DNA of 64,000 nucleotides, from assembly GCA_938049385.1 (NCBI GenBank), contig CALIBQ010000022.1, positions 1 to 64,000 on the forward strand, given 5' to 3'. The stretch is from an uncultured Anaerolineae bacterium. Its GTDB lineage: Bacteria; Chloroflexota; Anaerolineae; JACIWP01. Below, in pieces: positions 18,239 to 26,516 of this stretch. A model generated the notes under the pieces. The model saw only the letters and a program-made list of their open reading frames with translations, was not told the origin of the DNA and ran no database searches. Every line of letters starts with the position of its first letter. Position 1 is the first letter of the stretch. The position numbers were made by a program, and so were the translations under genes.

Positions 18239-18841
18239 ATGCTTGCACGAGTGGGTAAACCAGCTCCAGATTTTGAAGCCAGCGCCTACTATCAGGGTGG
18301 TTTCAAGAACATCCGGCTCTCGGACTACAAAGGCCATTGGGTGGTTCTGTGCTTCTATCCGGGGGATTTCACCTTTGTTTGACCGACCGAACTGTCGGCA
18401 GTTGCCGCCAAGTATGAGGAATTGAAAGCCCTCGATGTCGAAGTTCTCGCTGTTAGTGTGGACAGCCGCTTCACCCACAAAATCTGGCAAGAGCAGGAAC
18501 TTTCGAAAATGGTGCCAGGTGGGGTGCCGTATCCTATGCTCTCCGACGCCGGCGGAAAAATCGGGCGCATCTATGGCGTATATGAAGAAGAAGCCGGCGT
18601 GGATATCCGGGGCCGCTTTATCATTGACCCCGATGGCATCATCCAGGCCATGGAGGTGCTGACGCCGGCAGTGGGCCGCAACGTGGCCGAGTTAATCCGA
18701 CAGATCAAAGCCTTCCAGCATGTCCGCGCCACCGGGGAGGTCATGCCCTCCGGCTGGCAGCCGGGCAAGCCAACCCTCAAGCCCAGCCCGGCGCTGGCCG
18801 GCAAGGTCTGGGAGGTTTGGAAACCTGATATGGCCTTCTGA
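18239..18841 (+). CDS. Selenocysteine-containing peroxiredoxin (AhpC/Prx1 family), UGA recoded
   Basis: Reduces peroxides in the cytosol. The track breaks it at 18382, but the TGA at 18380-18382 sits exactly at the peroxidatic Cys of FYPxDFTFVCPTE: the sequence reads [12 protein letters not shown], then [14 protein letters not shown] in the same frame. Translation with Sec gives 200 aa. The start is ATG 18239 ([15 protein letters not shown]) with GGAGG nine bases upstream, which avoids the poorly conserved N-terminal extension. The family's Pro, Thr and Arg active-site set is visible ([17 protein letters not shown]). The C-terminal resolving Cys of AhpC (EVCPAxW) is Met here ([10 protein letters not shown]). 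The only remaining Cys is Cys37 (VLCFYP). A SECIS-like hairpin follows the UGA. A strong terminator ends the transcript. Confidence 0.9.
18383..18413 (+). promoter_or_regulatory. Bacterial SECIS-like hairpin for UGA-18380
   Basis: Immediately after the TGA the RNA can fold as ACTG/CAAGT with a bulge, then a CGGC/GCCG stem closed by the tetraloop AGTT at +18 to +21. Bacterial SECIS elements lie inside the coding sequence with an apical loop about 16-25 nt after UGA and a G/GU in that loop, as here. An alternative stem CCGAC/GTCGG overlaps it. Confidence 0.65.
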
Positions 18842-18860
18842 TACACAGAAGCAAACAGGG

Positions 18861-18894
18861 GCGGGTTGCCGGCATACCGGCAACCCGCTCTTTT
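18861..18894 (+). terminator. Rho-independent terminator after the peroxiredoxin
   Basis: Perfect 12-bp stem GCGGGTTGCCGG/CCGGCAACCCGC, loop CATA, followed by TCTTTT, 20 bases past the stop at 18841. Confidence 0.92.
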
Positions 18895-18957
18895 CACCGA
18901 CCTGCAAACCGTGCCGGATGGTCGTTATCAGCGCAAGCGCACAGGCGAGGGGTCAGG

Positions 18958-19320
18958 ATGAACCTGCACAAGAAGCGCCTCCTTCGCACTGCCCAATCCG
19001 AACAGTATGCCCTGTTCGACCTGGACCGTGTTGACGAGAACCTGAACCCGGTCAGCATCGGCAAACTGGACCTGCACTTCACCTCCGACGGCACTTACGG
19101 CACCTTACTGCTGTGGAAAGAGATTGTAGCGCCGCTGGACGACCGCCGGCGCGAAATGCTGATTGACTCGCTCCTGGCGGAGCTGAGCACCACGATGGGC
19201 ATCCATCCCGAATATGCGCTGGAGGTTTTCACACCTGAGCTGGCAGAATATGAGCTGTACAGCAATATGGAGGAGTCCGGGGAAGAGACCGCCGGCGAGA
19301 TGGCCGACGAACCCGACTGA
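18958..19320 (+). CDS. Small acidic protein, unknown
   Basis: 120 aa, no family recognised. The N-terminus is basic (NLHKKRLLRTAQSEQYALFD). The centre forms strands plus a helix (KLDLHFTSDGTYGTLLLWKEIV...RREMLIDSLLAELSTTMGIHPEYALEVFTP), and the tail is very acidic (EESGEETAGEMADEPD). No membrane segment or metal motif. GAGGGGTCAGG precedes the ATG. It is 39 bases upstream of the AEC transporter and probably shares its transcript. Confidence 0.7.
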   Translation: MNLHKKRLLRTAQSEQYALFDLDRVDENLNPVSIGKLDLHFTSDGTYGTLLLWKEIVAPLDDRRREMLIDSLLAELSTTMGIHPEYALEVFTPELAEYELYSNMEESGEETAGEMADEPD

Positions 19321-19359
19321 GACACCCCCATTTTTCCATCCCCGCAGGAGCCTATCATC

Positions 19360-20277
19360 GTGGTCAGCAAACTGCTTTCCATCCTAGTGGAAGTCATCGC
19401 TCCGGTCATTTTCATCGCCGGCGCCGGCTACCTGCTCCAGCGGCGGCTCGATATCGATGTGCGCACTCTCTCGCGCACCAATCTCTACTTCCTTTCGCCC
19501 TGCCTGGGGTTCAGTGCTATGGTCAAGGCCCAGGTCGCGCGCCAGGACCTGGCCGGCATGGCCGGCGTTTCCATCCTGGCCGTCCTGGTCATGCTGGTGC
19601 TGGGATGGGCGCTGACACGTGTACTGCGGCTGGAGCGTGACCGGAGCAGTGCCATGATGATCGGACTGGCCTTCACCAACTGCGGCAATTACGGTCTGTC
19701 CATCTGTTATTTCGCCTTTGGCGATCCGGGCCTGGCTCTGGGGACGCTGTATTTCATCCCCTCCGCGGTGCTGACCAGCTCAGTGGGCGTGTTGATCGCC
19801 TCCCGCGGAGGCGGTTCCCGCACCTGGGCAGAGGCACTGCGCAACGCCTTGGGCCTGCCCCTGCTGTATGCGACGGCGCTGGGGCTGACGGCGAACCTGG
19901 CCGGCTGGCCGGTGCCCGAACCGCTGGTCAAGGCCACCGACCTGGCCGGCAAGGCCTCAGTGCCTGTCCTGCTGATGGTGCTGGGCATGCAGCTTACCCG
20001 CGCCCAGTTGGGCAAGGACTGGCCGACGCTGGCACTAGGCACGGCGGTGCGGCTGTTGATCGGGCCATTGGTCGGGGTCGTCCTGGCCAATGCCATGCAT
20101 CTGAGCGGTGTCGCCTGGCAGGTGGCGGTCCTGCAGTCGGCCATGCCGGCGGCTGTCACATCTGTCATTATCACCACGGAGTTTCATTCCGCACCGGAAT
20201 ATGCCTCCGGCATGGTGCTCATGACCACACTGACCAGCGTGCTTACCCTGACCCTCCTGATGGCATGGATTACCTAG
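19360..20277 (+). CDS. AEC-family (auxin efflux carrier-like) transporter
   Basis: 305 aa with about ten membrane helices arranged as two inverted repeats of five. Typical features are the early KLLSILVEVIAPVIFIAGAGYLLQ, the broken helix region FTNCGNYGLSICYFAFG (N-x-G-N-Y motif), and in the second half MVLGMQLTRAQLG and MPAAVTSVIITTEFHSAPEYASGMVLMTTL. Bacterial AEC proteins export or exchange small carboxylates such as malate or malonate, but the substrate here cannot be assigned. It uses a GTG start with GCAGGAG upstream. Confidence 0.85.
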   Translation: MVSKLLSILVEVIAPVIFIAGAGYLLQRRLDIDVRTLSRTNLYFLSPCLGFSAMVKAQVARQDLAGMAGVSILAVLVMLVLGWALTRVLRLERDRSSAMMIGLAFTNCGNYGLSICYFAFGDPGLALGTLYFIPSAVLTSSVGVLIASRGGGSRTWAEALRNALGLPLLYATALGLTANLAGWPVPEPLVKATDLAGKASVPVLLMVLGMQLTRAQLGKDWPTLALGTAVRLLIGPLVGVVLANAMHLSGVAWQVAVLQSAMPAAVTSVIITTEFHSAPEYASGMVLMTTLTSVLTLTLLMAWIT

Positions 20278-20299
20278 TGCAAAGGCTAAGGAAGGGAAT

Positions 20300-20887
20300 A
20301 TGACCATCCGTTCATTCGTCGCCATTGCTCTGGGGGAAGAACTGCATCGAGAGCTGGACCGGCTCCTCCGCCGGCTCCAGGTGGACGCGCCGCCGGGCGC
20401 CGTGAAATGGGTGCCGGCCGCCAACATCCACCTGACGCTGAAGTTTCTGGGGGATATCCCGCCGGCCCAGGTGGAGCCTATCCTCACCGCGCTGCGCAAG
20501 GAAGTGACAGACCTGGCCCCGTTCTCGTTCGTCGTCGAGGGGTTTGGATGCTTCCCCGGCCTGCGCCGGCCGCGCGTCCTGTGGGCCGGCGTGCGGGAAC
20601 CGACCGGCCAGCTACAGGCCCTGCAGGCACGGGTTGAGCGCGCCCTGAACCCTTTGGGGTTTCCGCCCGAGGACCGCGCGTTTTCTCCCCATCTGACGTT
20701 GGGGCGGGTGCGCGATGGCGTGCGGCCGGCGGAACTGCGGGAGATATCCCAACTCATCGAGCGCACCCAGGTTGGCCAACTGGGGGAGCAGAAGGTCATG
20801 AGCGTGATCCTGTTCCGCAGTGACCTGCGGCCGGCCGGCCCGCTGTACACTCCGCTGGGCGAGGTCCCCTTATCTGGGCGCAGGTAG
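20300..20887 (+). CDS. thpR: RNA 2',3'-cyclic phosphodiesterase (2H/LigT family)
   Basis: 195 aa. Two HxTx motifs, HLTLKFLG (about residue 45) and HLTLGRVRDG (about 132), are the paired catalytic signatures of the 2H phosphoesterase superfamily. The N-terminus TIRSFVAIALGEELHRELDRL is typical ThpR. It opens 2',3'-cyclic phosphates on RNA ends to 2'-phosphates. GGAAGGGAAT precedes the ATG. It starts a three-gene row with the LOG-like and phosphoribosyltransferase genes (spacing 11 bases, then a 4-base overlap). Confidence 0.93.
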   Translation: MTIRSFVAIALGEELHRELDRLLRRLQVDAPPGAVKWVPAANIHLTLKFLGDIPPAQVEPILTALRKEVTDLAPFSFVVEGFGCFPGLRRPRVLWAGVREPTGQLQALQARVERALNPLGFPPEDRAFSPHLTLGRVRDGVRPAELREISQLIERTQVGQLGEQKVMSVILFRSDLRPAGPLYTPLGEVPLSGRR

Positions 20888-20898
20888 GGAGGCAGGGA

Positions 20899-21384
20899 AT
20901 GGCGCGCGTGCGGTTGATGTCGGTCATCGGTGCCGGCCAGTGCGACGAGCGCACCGCTGAAATGGCAGAGCGCGTGGGCTTTGAGCTGGCACGGCGGGGC
21001 TGGGGCGTGGTGTGCGGCGGATTGGGCGGCGTTATGGAGGCGGCCTGCCGCGGCGCGCGGCGCGCCGGCGGGCTGACAGTTGGTATATTACCGGGGGATG
21101 ACCCGGGGGCCGCCAACCCTTACGTGGATGTCGTCATCCCGACTGGCATGGGGGAGATGCGCAACGCGCTGGTGGTGCGCGCCGGTGAGGCGGCCATCGC
21201 TGTGGCCGGCGAATACGGCACCCTGTCCGAAATCGCCCTGGCGCTCCGGATGGGCAAGCCGGTGGTAGGCCTGCACACCTGGTCTTTGTTGAAGAACGGC
21301 GTGCTGGATGCCGGCATTATCCCTGCCCAATCTCCGCTGGAAGCGGTGGAAAAGGCACTGCTGGCGCTGGAGGGAACGAGATGA
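20899..21384 (+). CDS. TIGR00725/LOG-like Rossmann nucleotide-binding protein
   Basis: 161 aa. It starts with a Rossmann strand-loop-helix (RLMSVIGAGQCDERTAEMAERVG) and has GWGVVCGGLGGVMEAACRGARRAGG, and the PGGxGTxxE signature in the form AGEYGTLSEIALAL. The family includes LOG cytokinin-activating ribohydrolases and many bacterial proteins of unknown substrate. The loss of the first two residues of PGG argues against a standard LOG activity. The stop overlaps the next start (ATGA), so translation is coupled to the phosphoribosyltransferase. Confidence 0.85.
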   Translation: MARVRLMSVIGAGQCDERTAEMAERVGFELARRGWGVVCGGLGGVMEAACRGARRAGGLTVGILPGDDPGAANPYVDVVIPTGMGEMRNALVVRAGEAAIAVAGEYGTLSEIALALRMGKPVVGLHTWSLLKNGVLDAGIIPAQSPLEAVEKALLALEGTR

Positions 21385-22055
21385 TGGCTGTGTCTCGGGG
21401 GTATTATCTGGACCGACATGAGGCCGGCCGTGTGCTGGCCGAGCACCTGAAGCACTGGAAAGGTACACCGGACCTTTTGGTGCTGGGCATCCCGCGCGGC
21501 GGGGTAGTGGTGGCCGCCGAGGTGGCAGAAGCGCTGGGGGCGCCGCTGGATATCCTGCCGGCGCGCAAGATCGGCGCGCCGGGGAACCCCGAGTTCGCGC
21601 TGGGGGCTGTGGCCGAGGATATGGTCTATATTGACGAGCGGCTGGTCGAAGACCTGGGTATCAGCCGCAGTTATGTGGAGGGGGAGGCTCTGCGTCAGCA
21701 GGCGCTCAGCCGGCTGCAGGGCCAGCGCCTGCGCGGCGGACTGCCGCCTTTGCCCATCGAGGGCCGCACCGTGATCCTGGTGGATGACGGCGTGGCCACA
21801 GGCGCTACGGTGCAGGCGGCCCTGCTGGCACTGCAGACCCAATCACCGCGCCGGCGCATCCTGGCCGTGCCGGTCGCCCCGCCGGCGGCGGTCGAGCGCC
21901 TGCGCGCCGCGGCGGACGAGGTGGTTTGTCCCCTGACGCCTGAGGAATTCTGGGCCGTCGGCCAGTTTTACGAGGACTTTCGCCAGGTCAGCGATGAGGA
22001 AGTGATCAACCTTATCCTGCGCCTGCGGGGAGCCGGCCCGGGCGCCGCTCAATGA
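21381..22055 (+). CDS. Phosphoribosyltransferase-family protein
   Basis: 224 aa. The type I PRTase PRPP loop is VILVDDGVATGATVQAALLAL (about 131-150). The N-terminal hood begins YYLDRHEAGRVLAEHLKHWKGTPDLLVLGIPRGGVVVA, and the region DILPARKIGAPGNPEFALGAV is the pattern of a family of orphan PRTases often fused to or beside hydrolases. The acceptor base is unknown. It overlaps the preceding gene by four bases and runs convergently into trmO with a 7-base overlap. Confidence 0.88.
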   Translation: MMAVSRGYYLDRHEAGRVLAEHLKHWKGTPDLLVLGIPRGGVVVAAEVAEALGAPLDILPARKIGAPGNPEFALGAVAEDMVYIDERLVEDLGISRSYVEGEALRQQALSRLQGQRLRGGLPPLPIEGRTVILVDDGVATGATVQAALLALQTQSPRRRILAVPVAPPAAVERLRAAADEVVCPLTPEEFWAVGQFYEDFRQVSDEEVINLILRLRGAGPGAAQ

Positions 22056-22465
22056 TGCGGGTCAGGCGCCGGTCCATCTAATGCCGGGTCGAACGGCTTG
22101 ATGTCCAGCACAGGCGTGTGGTTCAGCGCGTCCAGCCCCTCCACTGTCAGCACATTCCCCTCAATCCGCACCAACCGGACAACCGTCACCCCTAGGTGGT
22201 TGGGGCGGTACTGGGTGCGCGTGGCGAAGACGCCGCGCAGGGGTTTGCTGGGATCATCGCGGGGATGCAGTTGCAGGCGCACCTCGTGTGCCCGGTCGAA
22301 GTAGTACACCACCAGGATTTTCTCCACCTGCTCCAGGCCCAGCAGGCCACCCAGATAAGCCGGCTCCAGCACGATGCGGGACGGCTGCGCGGCGATCTCC
22401 TCCGGCTCGGTCATCTGCTCGAACGCGTTCTCCACGTATCCGATGGGATGCAGGACGATATCCAT
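22049..22465 (-). CDS. trmO: TrmO-like tRNA (t6A37) N6-methyltransferase
   Basis: 138 aa, a full single-domain TsaA/UPF0066 beta-barrel. The family signature is plain: LRGVFATRTQYRPNHLGVTVVRLV, then LDALNHTPVLDIKPFDPALDG. TrmO adds a methyl group to threonylcarbamoyl-A37 of tRNA-Thr using SAM. Short archaeal/bacterial versions lack the C-terminal extension of the E. coli enzyme, as here, so some may have other substrates. AGGAG sits 11 bases before the ATG. Confidence 0.85.
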   Translation of the reverse strand: MDIVLHPIGYVENAFEQMTEPEEIAAQPSRIVLEPAYLGGLLGLEQVEKILVVYYFDRAHEVRLQLHPRDDPSKPLRGVFATRTQYRPNHLGVTVVRLVRIEGNVLTVEGLDALNHTPVLDIKPFDPALDGPAPDPHH

Positions 22466-22517
22466 CTGTCGTCTTTCTCCTAAGATTTGCGGCCGGCATT
22501 CCCATTATACCCGTGAA

Positions 22518-22566
22518 ACACGAACAGGCGACAGTCACCTGCCAGGTAACTGTCACCCGTTCGTGT
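22518..22566. repeat. GACAGT palindromic repeat, copy A
   Basis: An imperfect hairpin of about 22 bp: ACACGAAC outer stem, GACAGT/ACTGTC core, ACCT/AGGT inner stem, loop GCC. It lies downstream of the ABC operon (minus) and upstream of trmO. Copies B and C share the GGTGACAGTCA core. Confidence 0.7.
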
Positions 22567-22601
22567 GCGGGGTGGGAAATGTCATCAATGGACGTTCAAC
22601 C

Positions 22602-24665
22602 TCACGCGAACATCGCGCCGCCGCGCACCCGTTCCGGAAAGTGGCAGGCGGAGAGGTGTTCACCGCCGTTGACCGGTCGGAGCAGGGGCGCCTCTTCCGA
22701 ACAGCGTTTTTCGGCGTACGGACAGCGCGGGTGGAAGGCACAGCCGGCCGGCGGGTTGCGTGGGCTGGGGATTTCGCCCTGCAGGATGATGCGCCGGCGC
22801 TTGTCCCGCAGGCTTGGGTCCGGGATGGCGATAGCCGACATGAGGGCCTCGGTGTAGGGATGTTTAGGGGCAGTGAACAGCGGTTCGGTGGGCGCCAGCT
22901 CCACTACCCGGCCGAGGTACATGACGGCCACGCGGTCGGCGATGAAGCCGATGACGTTCAGGTTGTGGGTGATGATGATGTAGGTCAGGTTGAGCTGTTC
23001 GCGCAGGTCTTTGAGCAGGTTGAGGATGCCGGCGGCGACAGAAACGTCGAGGCCGGCGGTCGGCTCGTCCGCCACCAGCAGGTCGGGCCGCAGGGCCAGG
23101 GCGCGGGCAATGCCCACGCGCCGCGCCTGCCCACCAGAGAGCTGGTGCGGGTACTTATCAGCCTGCTCTGACGAAAGCCCCACCATCTCCAGCAGTTCGT
23201 CCACCGTCCGCTCCGGGTCTTCCACCGGCACGTGATGGATGCGGAAAGGCTCCAGCAGGATGGACGATACTTTCATGCGGGGGCTGAGGCTGGAGATGGG
23301 GTCCTGGAAGATCATCTGCATGCGCGCCCGCAGGGGGCGGATTTTGGACTGCGGCCAGTGGGTGATGTCCTGGCCCTCCACAATGATCTGTCCGTCTGTC
23401 GGGCGTTCCAGGCGCAGGATAGTACGGCCCAGCGTGGTCTTGCCGGAGCCGGATTCCCCCACCAGGGCCAGCGTTTCACCGCGATGTACCCGCAGGTCCA
23501 CCCCATCCACGGCACGCACGGCGCCGGCCTGGCGCCCGAGCAACTGCGCCAGCAGGCCGGCGGTGTCGTAGAAATAGGTACGCAGGCCGCGCGTCTCGAC
23601 TACTACCTCACTGCCGGCGAAAGAACGATCTACCGCGGCCTGGGCCACAGCCCGCCGCGTGTGCGAATCCGGAATCAGCTCGGCCGGCTCCGCCGCCGGC
23701 TCTGGATGGTACGAGTGGCAGAGGATGACCTGTCCGTCAATGGTCAGGTACCCCGGTTCCACCAGGTGGCAGGTCTGGGTGGCGTAGTCACAGCGCGGCG
23801 CGAACTTGCATCCCGGCGGGAGGTCGCGCAGGCTGGGCACGCGGCCGCGGATGGTGCGCAGGCGTTCTGCCCGCAGGCTGTGCGACGGATGGGAGCGCAG
23901 GAGGGCGCGGGTGTAGGGGTGTTTGGGACTCTGGAAGATGCTGTAGACGTCGCCGGCCTCCACCAGGTTGCCGGCGTACATCACGATAACGCGGTCGCAC
24001 AACTGGGCCACCACGCCCAGGTCATGGGTGATGTACAGGACGGATGTGCCAAGCTCGTCGCGCAGGCCGCGGATCAGCTCCAGAATCTGCGCCTCCAAGG
24101 TCACGTCCAGCGCCGAGGTCGGCTCGTCGGCGATGAGCAGTGCCGGGTTCGACAGCAGAGCGATGGCGATCATGATGCGCTGGCGCATACCGCCCGAGAA
24201 CTGATGCGGGTAATCCTCGATGCGGTCGGCCGCGTCAGGGATGCCCACGCGCTCCAGCATGCGCACCGCACGCTCCAGCAGTTCCTTTGTATCCGCCTGT
24301 GGGTGATGAGCGCGCTGGGCGTCCAGCATCTGATCCTTAATGCGGAAGACTGGGTTCAGCGAGGTCAGCGGGTCCTGAAAGATCATGGAGATATCCTTGC
24401 CGCGGATATCGCGCATCTCCTCCTGGGAGAGCCGGCATAAATCCCGGCCTTTGAAGAGTATCTGGCCGGCGCTGATGACGCCGTTGGGCGGCAGAAGCCG
24501 CATGATGGCGGAGGCCACCGTGCTCTTGCCACAGCCGGACTCGCCGACGATGCCCACGATCTCGCCGGCACCCACCGTGAAGTTCAGGTTGCGGACGGCG
24601 GTGAGGGTGCCTTCCCGCACGTGATATTTGATTTCCAGGCCGCGCACATCAAGGACCGGGTCCAT
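22602..24665 (-). CDS. Fused peptide-type ABC transporter ATPase (DppD-DppF in one chain)
   Basis: 687 aa holding two complete nucleotide-binding domains that are normally two proteins. The first has Walker [10 protein letters not shown] (about 42-50), the signature [10 protein letters not shown] and Walker [13 protein letters not shown]. The second has [21 protein letters not shown] and [12 protein letters not shown]. Each half ends in an oligo_HPY-type tail with a Cys cluster ([34 protein letters not shown]). The start is ATG 24665, overlapping the dppC-like stop by one base (TAATG). It powers import through the two permeases upstream. Last gene of the mttB operon. Confidence 0.95.
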   Translation of the reverse strand: MDPVLDVRGLEIKYHVREGTLTAVRNLNFTVGAGEIVGIVGESGCGKSTVASAIMRLLPPNGVISAGQILFKGRDLCRLSQEEMRDIRGKDISMIFQDPLTSLNPVFRIKDQMLDAQRAHHPQADTKELLERAVRMLERVGIPDAADRIEDYPHQFSGGMRQRIMIAIALLSNPALLIADEPTSALDVTLEAQILELIRGLRDELGTSVLYITHDLGVVAQLCDRVIVMYAGNLVEAGDVYSIFQSPKHPYTRALLRSHPSHSLRAERLRTIRGRVPSLRDLPPGCKFAPRCDYATQTCHLVEPGYLTIDGQVILCHSYHPEPAAEPAELIPDSHTRRAVAQAAVDRSFAGSEVVVETRGLRTYFYDTAGLLAQLLGRQAGAVRAVDGVDLRVHRGETLALVGESGSGKTTLGRTILRLERPTDGQIIVEGQDITHWPQSKIRPLRARMQMIFQDPISSLSPRMKVSSILLEPFRIHHVPVEDPERTVDELLEMVGLSSEQADKYPHQLSGGQARRVGIARALALRPDLLVADEPTAGLDVSVAAGILNLLKDLREQLNLTYIIITHNLNVIGFIADRVAVMYLGRVVELAPTEPLFTAPKHPYTEALMSAIAIPDPSLRDKRRRIILQGEIPSPRNPPAGCAFHPRCPYAEKRCSEEAPLLRPVNGGEHLSACHFPERVRGGAMFA

Positions 24666-25555
24666 TACGCCCTCCTGGTGCCGATGAGCCGGGGGTCGAG
24701 CACGTCGCGCAGTGTCTCGCCGAACAAGGTGAACCCCAGCGTGGTGATGATGAGGGTCAGGCCGGCCCATGTGATGGGCCAGGGCGTCTGCCGGATAAAG
24801 TTGAAGCCTTCGGAAAGGATGATGCCCCAGGAAGGCGTCGGCGGGCGCACCCCGAGGCCGAGGAAGGAGAGGCCGGCCTCAAAGGTGATGACCACCGGCA
24901 GGTCCATAGCGGCCAGGATGAGCAGAGGTGCCAGGATATTGGGCAGGATATGCCGCAGGACGATGCGCCGGCTGGGCGCGCCCAGCGAACGCTCTGCCTC
25001 GACGTACAGGTTCTGGCGGGCGGAGAAAACCTGGGCGCGGGTCACGCGGGCGTAGCCCGGTATCCAGGCCAGGCCGATGACCAGAATCTCATTCACCAGC
25101 GATGGACCCAGCAGGGCCAGGATGGCCAGCGCCAGGATGACAGCGGGGAAGGCCTTGATGGTGTCCAGAACGATAACGATGATGTCATCGACGATACCGC
25201 CAATGTAGCCGGCGAGCAGGCCCAGGATAATGCCGCCGATGAGCGCGATGCTCACCGAGGGCACCGCGGCGATGAGCGCGATGCGGGAGCCGTAGATAAT
25301 GCGCGACAGCAGGTCACGTCCCAGGTGATCAGTGCCCAGGAGATGCGCCCGCGAGGGACCCTGGAGCATGCTGGGGATATCCTGCTTGGCGTAATCGTAC
25401 GGCGCCAGCACCGGCGCGAAGATCACCGCGATCAAGAACATGAAGACGATGAAGAAGCCCAGCGCGCCCAGTGGGCGCTGGAGCACTTCCCCCAATACGG
25501 GGATGCGGTCCAGAAAGATTTGCACCTGACTGCGAGGTCTGATGACGAATTCCAT
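24665..25555 (-). CDS. Peptide-type ABC permease, DppC/OppC-like
   Basis: 296 aa, with an N-terminal helix then five membrane segments of the binding-protein-dependent permease domain. Typical family pieces are HLLGTDHLGRDLLSRIIYGSRIAL and the cytoplasmic EAA loop (VEAERSLGAPSRRIVLRHILPNILAPLL), which docks on the ATPase. It starts five bases after the dppB-like stop (AAGGGCT before the ATG) and overlaps the ATPase start by one base. Confidence 0.95.
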   Translation of the reverse strand: MEFVIRPRSQVQIFLDRIPVLGEVLQRPLGALGFFIVFMFLIAVIFAPVLAPYDYAKQDIPSMLQGPSRAHLLGTDHLGRDLLSRIIYGSRIALIAAVPSVSIALIGGIILGLLAGYIGGIVDDIIVIVLDTIKAFPAVILALAILALLGPSLVNEILVIGLAWIPGYARVTRAQVFSARQNLYVEAERSLGAPSRRIVLRHILPNILAPLLILAAMDLPVVITFEAGLSFLGLGVRPPTPSWGIILSEGFNFIRQTPWPITWAGLTLIITTLGFTLFGETLRDVLDPRLIGTRRA

Positions 25556-25560
25556 AGCCC

Positions 25561-26514
25561 TTAACCCTGCATCTTATCCAGTTGGATTCTTGGGTCGAGA
25601 TACGTATAGGCCAGGTCAGCCAGCAGGTTGGCGGCGATGAAGAGGCATGCTACCACCAGCACGCCGGCGCGCACGATGGGATAATTGCGGCTCTGGATGG
25701 CGTTGTAAATCAGCGTCCCCATACCCGCCCGGCTGAAGATAATCTCGACGAACACCGCTCCGCCCATCAGGTTGCCCAGGCCGACGCCCAGCACCGCCAC
25801 CGTAGGGATGAGGGCATTCTTCAGGGCGTACTTGTACACCACCTTGCGCAGGGGGATGCCGGCCGCCAGGGCGGCGCGGATGTAGTTCTCGTTCAACACC
25901 TCCAACATGCTGGCGCGCACCAGACGGGCGAGATATCCTACCCAGGTGATGGCCAAGGCCACCGCCGGCAGGATCAGATGTTTGATGTAATCCGGGATGT
26001 TGCTCGGATCGCCCACGCCAATGGCCGGCATGACTCGCAACTGCACGGCGAAGATGAGTAGAAGGAACAGCCCACCCACATACGAGGGGATGGTGATGAA
26101 CGAGATGGAGAACAGCGCCAAGATGCGGTCCAGCCAGGAATCGGGGTGGGTTGCCGAAAAGACACCCAACGGGATACCGAGCAGTACCGCCAGGCCCAGG
26201 CTGGAGAACGCCAGGATAATGGTATGGGGCAGGGCACTGCCGATGAGCATGCTGATAGGCCGGCCGGTGAATACGTCGGTCCCGAAACTGCCGTGCAGGA
26301 TTTTCCAGATGAACAACCCCACCTGCACCATCGGCGGCTTGTCCAGGTCCATCTCTGACCGCACTTTGGCGATCAGCTCCGGCGTGGCGCGCGGCCCCAG
26401 CAGGGTGCGCGCCGCATCGCCTGGCACGATATGCACCAGCAGTGCCAGAAAGACCATGCTCAGCAAGAGCACCAGGATAGTGGTGACCAGCCGTTTCAGG
26501 AGATACCTTCGCAC
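25561..26514 (-). CDS. Peptide-type ABC permease, DppB/OppB-like
   Basis: 317 aa from a GTG at 26514, two bases after the mttB-1 stop. AGGAGG at the end of mttB-1 serves as its ribosome binding site. The track start at 26727 adds a tail that is mttB-1 sequence in another frame. The N-terminus VRRYLLKRLVTTILVLLLSMVFLALLVHIVPGD is the standard DppB opening, and the EAA loop is YIRAALAAGIPLRKVVYKYALKNALIP. Translation is probably coupled to mttB-1. Confidence 0.95.
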   Translation of the reverse strand: MRRYLLKRLVTTILVLLLSMVFLALLVHIVPGDAARTLLGPRATPELIAKVRSEMDLDKPPMVQVGLFIWKILHGSFGTDVFTGRPISMLIGSALPHTIILAFSSLGLAVLLGIPLGVFSATHPDSWLDRILALFSISFITIPSYVGGLFLLLIFAVQLRVMPAIGVGDPSNIPDYIKHLILPAVALAITWVGYLARLVRASMLEVLNENYIRAALAAGIPLRKVVYKYALKNALIPTVAVLGVGLGNLMGGAVFVEIIFSRAGMGTLIYNAIQSRNYPIVRAGVLVVACLFIAANLLADLAYTYLDPRIQLDKMQG

Positions 26515-26516
26515 GC

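Noticed and set aside
23232-24440. 402-aa plus-strand ORF and other long ORFs opposite the ABC genes
   Set aside because: Shadow frames of high-GC genes; the minus strand has complete Walker A/B and signature motifs.
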